In this document: positions 10,229 to 17,624 of the stretch, in pieces
How the letters are laid out: each line of letters starts with the position of its first letter
Numbering within the stretch: the first letter of the stretch is position 1
From: Deltaproteobacteria bacterium
GTDB taxonomy: Bacteria; UBA10199; DSSB01
Assembly: GCA_024233625.1 (NCBI GenBank)
Contig: JACKPJ010000007.1
Location: 1-55,355 of the forward strand
Length of the DNA stretch: 55,355 nucleotides
Reading direction: 5' to 3'
Position numbers and translations under genes: made by a program
Notes under the pieces: generated by a model
Told to the model about the DNA's origin: nothing
The model's database searches: none
The model's input: the letters and a program-made list of their open reading frames with translations, nothing else

Positions 10229-11326
10229 TCATCGATCACTCAACTCGTTGCACACCGGAGGTGATTTATAATTTAAACCTAGTATCCTAAAATAATTTTC
10301 TCCTAAAACAATATTCCGGAATGCTTCATCATTCAAATATTTATTAATCTGACTGGTGATCTCAAGCTCTTCCTTATATGTCGCAAAATCTTTTTTCCTT
10401 GCAGCAACAAAGTCTGTTCCAGTTAAGATTCGAGTCGAATAAGCATTAAAAAAAGAAACGTATAGATTTCTAACTTCTTCTTTTTTAAAGTAGGCGTCGT
10501 GCAATACCCTCCAAGCTATGTCTAGCATTAGATTTTTATTATTATCCAAGAGAAGCTTCATAAGCCTAATATGATGACTTGGATCCATATTCATCAATTC
10601 TTTGGATAAACCCATATGGGCCCAGATGATTTTATTTTTGGGATATAGTCTTAATACTTCTTTCATTAGGTATAAATATTTTTCTGGCTCAACATCATTG
10701 CCCAAATCTGAATGAATTGTAATAGGAATATCTCGCTGTTCAAGATACTTCATAAAAGCTGACCATTCTTTAATAGATGCCTTTGAAATTAATTTATGAC
10801 CATTGTTAAACAATGCCTGTTTAACCAAATTCACCTCACCCATCCACTTGAACATGCCCGGATATTCTTTTTCTAGTAAACGTATTTGCTCAATAATATT
10901 TTGAGGAGCAGCCAAGTCGGCAAAAGTCATAGATAGTGTCATGTGTACCCCACTAGGCTTTTGTTCTAAAAAATGAGCAGCATTTATGAAATCATTTTTA
11001 ATACTTGGAGTGACAGGAACACCTGGGCAATCTAAATAATAATCACAAACAGAATCTATAGGTAAGGTTTGTCCTATGCCATAGATATTTACGAATAGGA
11101 CCCCTAACTTATTCAAATAACTATTCAACTCAGAAAATGGGATAGCCGGTCCGCCAAAGGGACGAAAATGAATATGTGAATCAACTACGGAAGTGTAGGG
11201 TTCCTTTAGGCGATTATAGCATTTTAAATTTTCTACTTTAAATACTCGTAAGTTCCTCTTACTTAAGCAGTCTGTTGCCAAAAAGCTAACGGCTAGTATA
11301 CATAAAATTAGAAGTTTATTTTTCAT
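10229..11326 (-). CDS. Secreted or lipid-anchored amidohydrolase-2-type metal-dependent hydrolase
   Basis: 365 residues. After a hydrophobic N-terminus (LLILCILAVSFLATDC, a poor lipobox) comes a TIM-barrel amidohydrolase pattern: DSHIHF near residue 50 (first metal ligands), a histidine strand IPITIHSDLG, then IIWAHMGLSK and TGTDFV towards the end, the usual ordered metal-binding and catalytic elements of the family. The substrate is unknown. It is the last gene of a minus-strand run after Kup, and no strong ribosome site precedes the ATG. It has no obvious link with metal efflux. Confidence 0.8.
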   Translation of the reverse strand: MKNKLLILCILAVSFLATDCLSKRNLRVFKVENLKCYNRLKEPYTSVVDSHIHFRPFGGPAIPFSELNSYLNKLGVLFVNIYGIGQTLPIDSVCDYYLDCPGVPVTPSIKNDFINAAHFLEQKPSGVHMTLSMTFADLAAPQNIIEQIRLLEKEYPGMFKWMGEVNLVKQALFNNGHKLISKASIKEWSAFMKYLEQRDIPITIHSDLGNDVEPEKYLYLMKEVLRLYPKNKIIWAHMGLSKELMNMDPSHHIRLMKLLLDNNKNLMLDIAWRVLHDAYFKKEEVRNLYVSFFNAYSTRILTGTDFVAARKKDFATYKEELEITSQINKYLNDEAFRNIVLGENYFRILGLNYKSPPVCNELSDR

Positions 11327-11373
11327 AGATTTAAAACCAAACTTAAAATAAGAGAATAAATTCTCATAGAAAA

Positions 11374-13269
11374 TTATATTTCAATTTGCGTATTAACTTC
11401 AACAACTTGCTTAGGGTTAATATTAAAATGTTGGGTAATACGAGTCGTATTTCGTAACATAAAACCATACAAATACTTCGTCCATTTGGGTAAGCCTGGT
11501 CTTTTAGTAGGAGTAATCGCCTCTTTGTTTAAAATATAGGTAATCTTTTTAGGGTCAATATCGAATTCATTTTCTTTGATAAGATTTTGTATCAAAGCCT
11601 TAATATCAGGCACTTCCATAAATCCATAACAAGCATGAATCACGTAAAAGCCTTTCCGAAGCATTTCCAGACGTGCATGGGGCTCATCGATCATATACGG
11701 ACGATGACATTGATTGACATGAAGTAGGAATATTTTTTCGTGAATGGTCTTATAAGTTTTAAATTCATTAAGAAGCGATAAGGGAATTTCCGACGTGTCC
11801 CGCACTAAATAAATAATGGCTCCTTTGGAATGAAGCAGTGGGTGTTTATCGAGCTCTTCAAGAAAACTTTGCGTTGAGATTTCTTGTCTTATTAGTTCTT
11901 TTTGAACAAGTTGTTGGCCACGACGCCAGATAAGCATGATTAAAAAGAGTGAACCTGCAATCAATAGGGGAACCCAGCCCCCATGAGACACCTTTCGAAT
12001 AATGGAAGAAAAGAAAGTCAGGTCAATCGCTAATAAAATCCCTATAACTAATCCAGCCCATAGCCTTTTCCAACTCCAAACCTGAACCATGACAAAGTAT
12101 AGTAGAATCGAAGTAATGATCATGGTTAAGCAGACTGCAACCCCGTAAGCATCGGCCATATTTCCAGAAGAACGAAACCCAACAACCAAGCTAATTGTTC
12201 CAATAAATAATAACCAATTAGCAATAGGGACATAGATTTGGCCGTGCGTTTTGGCAGAGGTATGTTTTATTTTTACCCGAGGGAAATAGTTCATTTGAAT
12301 AGCCTGAGAGGTTAAAGAAAAAACACCGGAGATTACTGCCTGAGAGGCAACGATGGTTGCAAAAGTCGCTAAAAACAATACTGGATATAAAGCCCATGAC
12401 GGAGCCAAATGATAAAAAACATTTTCAACCTTTTCTGGAGATTGAAGTAACAAAGCACCTTGTCCAAAATAATTTAGCAGCAGTGATGGAAACACAATTA
12501 TAAACCAGGACAATTGGATAGGCTTTCGGCCAAAATGGCCTAAATCAGCATAAAGGGCTTCCCCTCCTGTCACAACAAGAAATACAGCTCCCAGAATAAG
12601 CGTCCCATGCATCCCATGACTTTTAAAAAAAATTAATCCCAAATATAGGGTTAAAACGGCGTGTAATACTTCTGGGTTTTGCCATATTTGTTGAACTCCT
12701 AGGATCGCTAGGACTAGAAACCAAACAAAAGTAACGGGAGCAAATAATCGCCCCACATGATGGGTTCCTTTTTTTTGAAGAAAAAAAAGAACGCTTAGAA
12801 TGAAAACCGTCAAAGGAATAATATAAGGTTTGAACATAGGGGTTCCCACTTCTAAACCTTCGAGTGCACTTAATACCGATAAGGCCGGTGTAATAATTCC
12901 ATCACCATAAAGAAGCGCCGCTCCAAACAAACCGATACTGACTAAAATCCATTCTCTTCTTTTCCAAAGATTTACTTTATCAGGAATAGCGAGGTGGGCT
13001 AAAACTAGAATCCCTCCTTCTCCTTGAGAATCCGCACGCAGCACTAGCAGAAGATATTTAAGAGAAATAATTAGGATTAAAGACCAGACAATCAGAGAAA
13101 GAATTCCAAGTACATTTTCGGTACTTACGGGGAACCCAGAGACTCCGACAAAACATTCTCTTAGGGCATAAAGAGGACTCGTCCCTATATCTCCGTATAC
13201 AATTCCCAATGATCCAGCTGCCAGCCCTACGATTGATTTTTTATTTTTTTTTACTTTTTGTTTAATCAA
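11374..13269 (-). CDS. kup: Low-affinity potassium uptake permease Kup
   Basis: 631 residues, the usual Kup length. The signature GIVYGDIGTSPLYALRECF sits near residue 23, followed by about 12 membrane helices and a soluble C-terminal domain. It would bring K+ in with protons. The start is a TTG at 13,269, with AGGGA about ten bases upstream; no ATG lies before the signature. It is read in the same direction as the EamA and APC transporters upstream. As a usually chromosomal gene it is unusual cargo next to metal pumps. Confidence 0.95.
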   Translation of the reverse strand: MIKQKVKKNKKSIVGLAAGSLGIVYGDIGTSPLYALRECFVGVSGFPVSTENVLGILSLIVWSLILIISLKYLLLVLRADSQGEGGILVLAHLAIPDKVNLWKRREWILVSIGLFGAALLYGDGIITPALSVLSALEGLEVGTPMFKPYIIPLTVFILSVLFFLQKKGTHHVGRLFAPVTFVWFLVLAILGVQQIWQNPEVLHAVLTLYLGLIFFKSHGMHGTLILGAVFLVVTGGEALYADLGHFGRKPIQLSWFIIVFPSLLLNYFGQGALLLQSPEKVENVFYHLAPSWALYPVLFLATFATIVASQAVISGVFSLTSQAIQMNYFPRVKIKHTSAKTHGQIYVPIANWLLFIGTISLVVGFRSSGNMADAYGVAVCLTMIITSILLYFVMVQVWSWKRLWAGLVIGILLAIDLTFFSSIIRKVSHGGWVPLLIAGSLFLIMLIWRRGQQLVQKELIRQEISTQSFLEELDKHPLLHSKGAIIYLVRDTSEIPLSLLNEFKTYKTIHEKIFLLHVNQCHRPYMIDEPHARLEMLRKGFYVIHACYGFMEVPDIKALIQNLIKENEFDIDPKKITYILNKEAITPTKRPGLPKWTKYLYGFMLRNTTRITQHFNINPKQVVEVNTQIEI

Positions 13270-13305
13270 AAAATTAATCCCTAAGTTAACAAAATAGTGC
13301 TAATG

Positions 13306-14214
13306 TCATTCATTGACTAAGATCGATTCTTTAAAAACGTTTCTTTTACTTATAAGATAAATACCTATTACAATTAAAAAAACACCTCCAAGTTCTATCA
13401 TGGATAACCGTTCACGAAAAAAAATCACACCAATTGCCAATCCAAATCCAGGGGTTAAAAAAGAAAAAGCATTCAAGCGGGTCAGGGGATTTCTCTCTAA
13501 CAGATAATACCAGCAAGCTGTTGCGATTGCTGTACCTGGGATCGAAAGGATCAAAAGAGAAATAGCAAAACTTGAATTCCATTGGGTCTGTAAAGCCCCC
13601 TCTATGCTAAGAGCTGCCGAAGCCAAAAAAAATGCTCCAAATATAAATGAAAATCCTATTGCAAAAAATATAGGAGCTTTATTTGTTAATTTTTTTAAAA
13701 GAATATTCCCAATAGCCGTTCCTAGGGCGCCGATTAAGATAAATTCAATTCCTTTGATGCTACCTATGGAAGTTTGATCAAAAATAGCCGGCCAAGCAAT
13801 GACCAAAATTCCAGAAAACCCTAAAAAAAGACCTAAAAATCCGATGGTATTTAGTTTTTCTGAAAGAAAAAAATAAGCCATCGTAGCTGCCATGAGAGGT
13901 TGAGTATTCGCAAGGACAGTCGCAATACCAGGGTTGAGCTCTTTTCCACCAAGAAACATTCCTCCAAAACCCATAAAAGAATAAGTGAATCCAAAAAAGA
14001 TCAGCAGCAACCATATTTTTCGACTTAGCTTTGGCCATCCACCAAAAAGTATACTTGGCACTAAGAGGGAAAGACCCGCAATTAACGACCGCAAAGTTGC
14101 GTACCATAGAGGGGAAGTTCCAGAAAGCCCTGTAGAAATAAGAGGAAAACAGAGTGCCCACATCAGGGTCACAAAAACAACAATCACAAAATCGATTGGC
14201 TGCATTCTAACCAC
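13306..14214 (-). CDS. EamA/DMT-family permease
   Basis: 302 residues (GTG start at 14,214) or 299 (ATG at 14,205); neither has a good ribosome site, so the exact start is open. Ten predicted membrane helices in two EamA repeats are visible, with typical end-of-repeat patterns (ANTQPLMAATMAYFFLSEKL and a second copy with PGFGLAIGVIFFRERLS). Such proteins export metabolites or amino acids; substrate unknown. The gene starts seven or fewer bases after the APC permease stop, so the two are probably translated together. Confidence 0.9.
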   Translation of the reverse strand: MVRMQPIDFVIVVFVTLMWALCFPLISTGLSGTSPLWYATLRSLIAGLSLLVPSILFGGWPKLSRKIWLLLIFFGFTYSFMGFGGMFLGGKELNPGIATVLANTQPLMAATMAYFFLSEKLNTIGFLGLFLGFSGILVIAWPAIFDQTSIGSIKGIEFILIGALGTAIGNILLKKLTNKAPIFFAIGFSFIFGAFFLASAALSIEGALQTQWNSSFAISLLILSIPGTAIATACWYYLLERNPLTRLNAFSFLTPGFGLAIGVIFFRERLSMIELGGVFLIVIGIYLISKRNVFKESILVNE

Positions 14215-14220
14215 AATGCT

Positions 14221-15516
14221 CTACTCAGCTCCCTTCATATTGTGTAAAAATAATCTTTCACCAAGGAAGATGAGCACCATTATTGCCAATGAAACTAGTA
14301 TCACGGTGATATCAACCGAAGCCTTCACCCAAACAAATGCTGTTAGGACCACAACGTCTAGAAGCATGGCAGTGATAAGAACATAGGATTTTGCTTGGAC
14401 TTCCTTCCTAAGGTAACGAAAAACTCCCCAATGAATCATAATGTCCATCACTAAATAAAAAATGGCACCTAAAGAAGCAATTCGGCTTAAATCGAAAAAT
14501 ATAGTCAGGAATATTGCGATCACAACAGTATAGACGAGTGTATGTTTCTGAATCGTTCCAGGCATTCCAAAATGCCGATGGGGAATTAGCTGCATATCAG
14601 TGAGCATTGCTAACATTCTTGAAACGGCAAACACACTCGCGATCACACCAGAGACTGTAGCAATGATCGCTAGGGCTACCGTAAACCATAGACCGAACTG
14701 GCCAAAAGCCGGACGAGCGGCTTCTGCCAAAGCATAGTCCTTTGAGTTGATAATTTCAGGTATGGTAAGGTTTCCCGCGACCGCCAAAGCAACCAATAGG
14801 TAAACTACCGCACAAATGAACAAAGAAATAATAATCGCCCGCCCGACGTTTCGGTGAGGATTCACAATTTCGGATCCACTATTGGTAATGGTCGTAAATC
14901 CTTTATAGGCAAGTATAGATAATGCAATAGCACCTAGAAATCCAACCATTGTCAAATCAGATTTAGATCCGCTGAAACTCTCAAATGAAAAACCTGAAAC
15001 CCATAATCCTGCGAGGGCAAATGCGGCAACCCCTCCAATTTTAGCAATTGCTAAAAATTTTGAGAATGATCCAATCATGCGATTACCTGAAATATTAATT
15101 AGAAATGCAAATATAAGCAGGAGTACACCTAAAATTGGAATAAGAATATTAGTCGATTCAACCTTGAATAACTGTAAAGTATAAGCACCAAAAGTGCGAG
15201 CTACTAAACTTTCATTGATGATCATGGAAAAGGCCATTAAAAGACCTCCAACACTGGTCACGATTCCTCTTCCGTAGGCTTTTTCTAGAAACATCGCAAT
15301 CCCACCAGCGGATGGATATGTGTTAGACATTTTAATGTATGAATAAGCACTAAATGCCGCAACAATAGCGCCCATAATAAAGGCAACTGGAAACCATTCT
15401 CCTGCTAGCTCGGCAACTTGTCCTAAAAGGGCAAAAATTCCTGCGCCAATCATCACACCAGTTCCTAATGATACGGCGCCAGCTAGAGTCAGGCTATTGG
15501 CTTTATACTTTTCCAT
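14221..15516 (-). CDS. APC-superfamily amino-acid permease
   Basis: 431 residues, about 12 membrane helices. The first helix has the APC substrate-binding glycine motif GTGVMIGAGIFALLG, and helix 6 has AYKGFTTITNSGSEI-type sequence. A GGAGG stands eleven bases before the ATG. It is the second or third gene in a minus-strand run (DUF2933, ICMT-like, APC, EamA, Kup, hydrolase). Substrate not determinable from sequence alone. Confidence 0.9.
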   Translation of the reverse strand: MEKYKANSLTLAGAVSLGTGVMIGAGIFALLGQVAELAGEWFPVAFIMGAIVAAFSAYSYIKMSNTYPSAGGIAMFLEKAYGRGIVTSVGGLLMAFSMIINESLVARTFGAYTLQLFKVESTNILIPILGVLLLIFAFLINISGNRMIGSFSKFLAIAKIGGVAAFALAGLWVSGFSFESFSGSKSDLTMVGFLGAIALSILAYKGFTTITNSGSEIVNPHRNVGRAIIISLFICAVVYLLVALAVAGNLTIPEIINSKDYALAEAARPAFGQFGLWFTVALAIIATVSGVIASVFAVSRMLAMLTDMQLIPHRHFGMPGTIQKHTLVYTVVIAIFLTIFFDLSRIASLGAIFYLVMDIMIHWGVFRYLRKEVQAKSYVLITAMLLDVVVLTAFVWVKASVDITVILVSLAIMVLIFLGERLFLHNMKGAE

Positions 15517-15554
15517 TAATAATTTTTCCTCCTGAAGCTTACGTGTTTTTAGCG

Positions 15555-16211
15555 TTAATTCTTTGCTGTTGTTTGAATACTACCTAATCGAGGAAAAAAA
15601 GAAGGGACATGTCGTTTATAATTGAGGTAGACATTACCAAATTCCTTGATGACCTCATTTTCTTCATGCTTGGCTAAACGATAATACATAAATACTAGCA
15701 CTGGGAACATCACAAGAGTAAGGATCGTCGGCCACATCAAAAGAAAACCAAACATGATAACAATAAAAGCCACATATTGTGGATGACGCACTTTAGCGTA
15801 GAGCCCGGTCATGGCTAAAGCATTATTTTTTTGAGCGGCATGAAGTGTCTTCCAGGCCGATGAGAGAAGAACAAATCCAACTACAATTAAAATATTACTG
15901 GCAATATGAATAGGATGAAGATGAGGATTGATTTCTGAGCCTAGAAGTGTGGTCCATAGGTGCCCATTGTTATGAGAAAAAATATCGAGGGCTGGAAACT
16001 GCTGGCCAAGCCATCCCGAGAGTAGATAGATAGTTAAAGGAAACCCATACATCTCCGTAAATAGTGCCAAAATAAAGGCGGAAAAAGCTCCTAAAGACCG
16101 CCAATCAGTTTTACTTTTGGGTTTGGTAAAACTAAAAGCAAAAATGATAAAAATAGCTGAATTTAAAATAACTAAGGTCCATAGGCCATATCCACTTTGT
16201 TCACCGTGCAT
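15555..16211 (-). CDS. Isoprenylcysteine carboxyl methyltransferase-like membrane protein
   Basis: 218 residues with about five to six membrane helices and a C-terminal ICMT/PEMT signature: GLYAKVRHPQYVAF near residue 140, then the E-E-x-x-x-x-x-F-G-x-x-Y-x-x-Y segment (KHEENEVIKEFGNVYLNYKR) that binds S-adenosylmethionine in this family. It starts one base after the DUF2933 gene stop, with AAGGAGA six bases before the ATG, so the two are coupled. The pair DUF2933 plus this methyltransferase is frequent in copper and other metal-resistance islands; its substrate there is unknown. Confidence 0.85.
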   Translation of the reverse strand: MHGEQSGYGLWTLVILNSAIFIIFAFSFTKPKSKTDWRSLGAFSAFILALFTEMYGFPLTIYLLSGWLGQQFPALDIFSHNNGHLWTTLLGSEINPHLHPIHIASNILIVVGFVLLSSAWKTLHAAQKNNALAMTGLYAKVRHPQYVAFIVIMFGFLLMWPTILTLVMFPVLVFMYYRLAKHEENEVIKEFGNVYLNYKRHVPSFFPRLGSIQTTAKN

Positions 16212-16212
16212 C

Positions 16213-16476
16213 TTATTTCTCCTTGAATGAAGGATCAGATTCGTTATTCCCCTTCAAGTCACTGTGGTTACTATATCCGCTGTGTCCACCATGACCCCCG
16301 TGCATAAAAATATGCATGAGTGGGCATAATAAGAGAATTAAATACGGCAAATAACCTAGAGCGTGTTGGGGATGATAGGTGAAAACCCAATACCCAAAGG
16401 CAATAATTCCAATAATGGTTAGAGGATTTTTCCAAAAGACCGGTCGTGATTTTGTTGTATGGGAAGAGTGATTCAT
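16213..16476 (-). CDS. DUF2933 small His/Gly-rich membrane protein
   Basis: 87 residues from the ATG at 16,476 (GGGAG six bases upstream). Two short membrane helices (NPLTIIGIIAFGYWVFTYHP and YLPYLILLLCPLMHIFMHGG) are followed by HGGHGGHSGYSNHSD, the His/Gly tail typical of DUF2933 proteins in metal-resistance regions. Directly upstream is a fossil made of merR and copA pieces, including a MerR promoter, which now would drive this gene and those downstream. Function unproven. Confidence 0.85.
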   Translation of the reverse strand: MNHSSHTTKSRPVFWKNPLTIIGIIAFGYWVFTYHPQHALGYLPYLILLLCPLMHIFMHGGHGGHSGYSNHSDLKGNNESDPSFKEK

Positions 16477-16490
16477 AAAAAACTCCCTTT

Positions 16491-16527
16491 CTAAATTTTG
16501 ATACGTCTCAATCACAGCGTATTTTCA
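16491..16527 (-). pseudogene. Fossil of the 3' end of a second copA
   Basis: The bases before the DUF2933 gene match, with a few changes, the last codons of the intact copA plus its stop and the bases that follow (17,609-17,655). The shared run includes CTAAATTTTGA on the plus strand (stop codon at 16,493-16,491) and TACGT-CTCAATCACAGCG against CACGT-TTCAATCGCAGCG. Its frame is no longer useful. This shows that a copA-like gene once preceded this DUF2933 gene. Confidence 0.8.
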
Positions 16528-16533
16528 CAGCTA

Positions 16534-16590
16534 GTGTATCAGCATTAACACCCATTAGTGTTTCAACCGTTTGCATTTTACTAATTCCAT
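16534..16590 (-). pseudogene. Fossil of the 5' end of a second merR
   Basis: Starting at an ATG at 16,590, the sequence aligns with the first 18 or so codons of the intact merR (21,353-21,814): MELV is kept, then frameshifts and stops break the frame. The match continues without a break into the promoter at 16,597-16,652. Its downstream side joins the copA fossil after only a few bases, so one deletion removed most of merR and copA. A 74-residue open frame that spans this area reads through the promoter and is not a gene. Confidence 0.82.
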
Positions 16591-16596
16591 AATTAT

Positions 16597-16652
16597 CTTA
16601 TAAGCCTTTGAGTATGCTCCAAGGTCAAGAGGATATTTGGAGTTAGCTCTAA
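16597..16652 (-). promoter_or_regulatory. MerR-type promoter with second dyad, orphaned from its merR
   Basis: Minus strand: minus 35 TTGACC (16,628-16,623), 20-base spacer with the weakened dyad TTTGAGTATGCTCCAA (16,607-16,622), minus 10 TATAAG (16,602-16,597). Upstream a second dyad, TTGGAGTTAGCTCTAA (16,637-16,652), repeats the arrangement seen at the intact merR. It stands before the fossil merR start and now faces the DUF2933 operon. With three changes in the dyad its control may be weaker. Confidence 0.8.
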
Positions 16653-16739
16653 GGTTTAATTCAATAATCTTGATTTTTGTTGCCGTTGTTTTTTCATTTA
16701 TTTTCTTTTCAAGAATTTTTTCTAAAGGAACTTTTAGCT

Positions 16740-17567
16740 TCACTTTCCGGTCCTCCAGGCTCTCCATTTTACAAACCAAAAATATATTCCGAATCCTAAT
16801 AGTACCAAGGATAGATATTGTGCCGGGGTGAGACCAAAATAGCGAATATCCCCTCCCTGAGTCGCTGGAATTCGTAAAAAATCGAGAGCGAAGCGCACTG
16901 GTGCGTAAAGTAAAGCAAGAAGCACCAGGTGAAAACCTTGGCGGCGAGGCTTACGGTCTAAGAGAAACATCACGATTAAAATGACTAGCCACCAAATTGC
17001 TTCGTAAAATCCCAAGTCATGCCTAGGTCCATTCAGCCAAGGACGAGAGGGGTCTGCATATTGGATAGCCAAAGGCCATCCAGGAGCTAAGGCACCAGGG
17101 TGATCGTGTGCTACGGAACAACCGATTCTCCCAAAAAAGAAAGCGATCGCAAAGCACCAAGACATTAGGTCGGCCCATGCCAGCCGGTCTTGAATGTGCT
17201 TCCAATGAGTCCAGATCAAGAAGGCGAAAATTCCACCGATCAGTCCTCCATAACTGGAGAGCCCGTTAAAGATGTCCAAAAGAATCCAGGGCTTTTGTAA
17301 AACTACCTCAGGATGGTAAAAAAGAACTTCGAATAAATGGGAAACGAGAAATCCTATGCTTATGAGAAAAAAAGCTAGATTTTGAAAGTCTCGTGTCGAA
17401 AGGCCCATTCTTTTGGCTTTTTGATTTCCCATAAGAATTGCAATCACAATTCCCATGAACACCAGTAGACCAAAGGCCGGTATTTGAAGGTGAAAAGAAC
17501 CGATAGAAATAAGAGGTTCCTTAGGCCAAGGTCCCAGAGTAAAATAAGGAAGAGCTAACAAGGGCAT
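16740..17567 (-). CDS. lgt: Prolipoprotein diacylglyceryl transferase paralogue (Lgt family)
   Basis: 275 residues, seven membrane helices. Lgt features seen: the SSYGGLIGGIFAF loop near residue 105 and GRIGCSVAHDHPG near residue 148, replacing the GRxGNFxNxE box of E. coli Lgt, and a late R-x-x-L-D-F-L-R segment. The enzyme family moves diacylglycerol from phosphatidylglycerol to the lipobox cysteine. A copy next to copA is probably an element-borne paralogue; several lipoproteins of the element (CusB, CzcB) would be possible clients. It starts close behind copA, with AAGGTGG directly before the ATG. Confidence 0.85.
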   Translation of the reverse strand: MPLLALPYFTLGPWPKEPLISIGSFHLQIPAFGLLVFMGIVIAILMGNQKAKRMGLSTRDFQNLAFFLISIGFLVSHLFEVLFYHPEVVLQKPWILLDIFNGLSSYGGLIGGIFAFLIWTHWKHIQDRLAWADLMSWCFAIAFFFGRIGCSVAHDHPGALAPGWPLAIQYADPSRPWLNGPRHDLGFYEAIWWLVILIVMFLLDRKPRRQGFHLVLLALLYAPVRFALDFLRIPATQGGDIRYFGLTPAQYLSLVLLGFGIYFWFVKWRAWRTGK

Positions 17568-17611
17568 CCACCTTTTGTTATTGGCTTGGAGGAGTAATGG
17601 GCACGATTCAT
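17555..17611 (-). pseudogene. Truncated DUF2933-like start after copA
   Basis: After the copA stop an ATG at 17,611 opens an 18-codon frame, MNRAHYSSKPITKGGCPC, ending at 17,555 inside the start of lgt. The bases around the ATG (CTTTCTAAATTTTGA to GATTCATAAAA on the plus strand) match those around the start of the real DUF2933 gene at 16,476. It is read as a remnant of a DUF2933 gene that once followed this copA too. It could still be translated as a very short peptide. Confidence 0.6.
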
Positions 17612-17624
17612 AAAATTTTACTTT

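Noticed and set aside
16555..16779. 74-residue open frame on the minus strand
   Set aside because: It starts inside lgt, crosses the MerR promoter and ends in the merR fossil; a chance frame.
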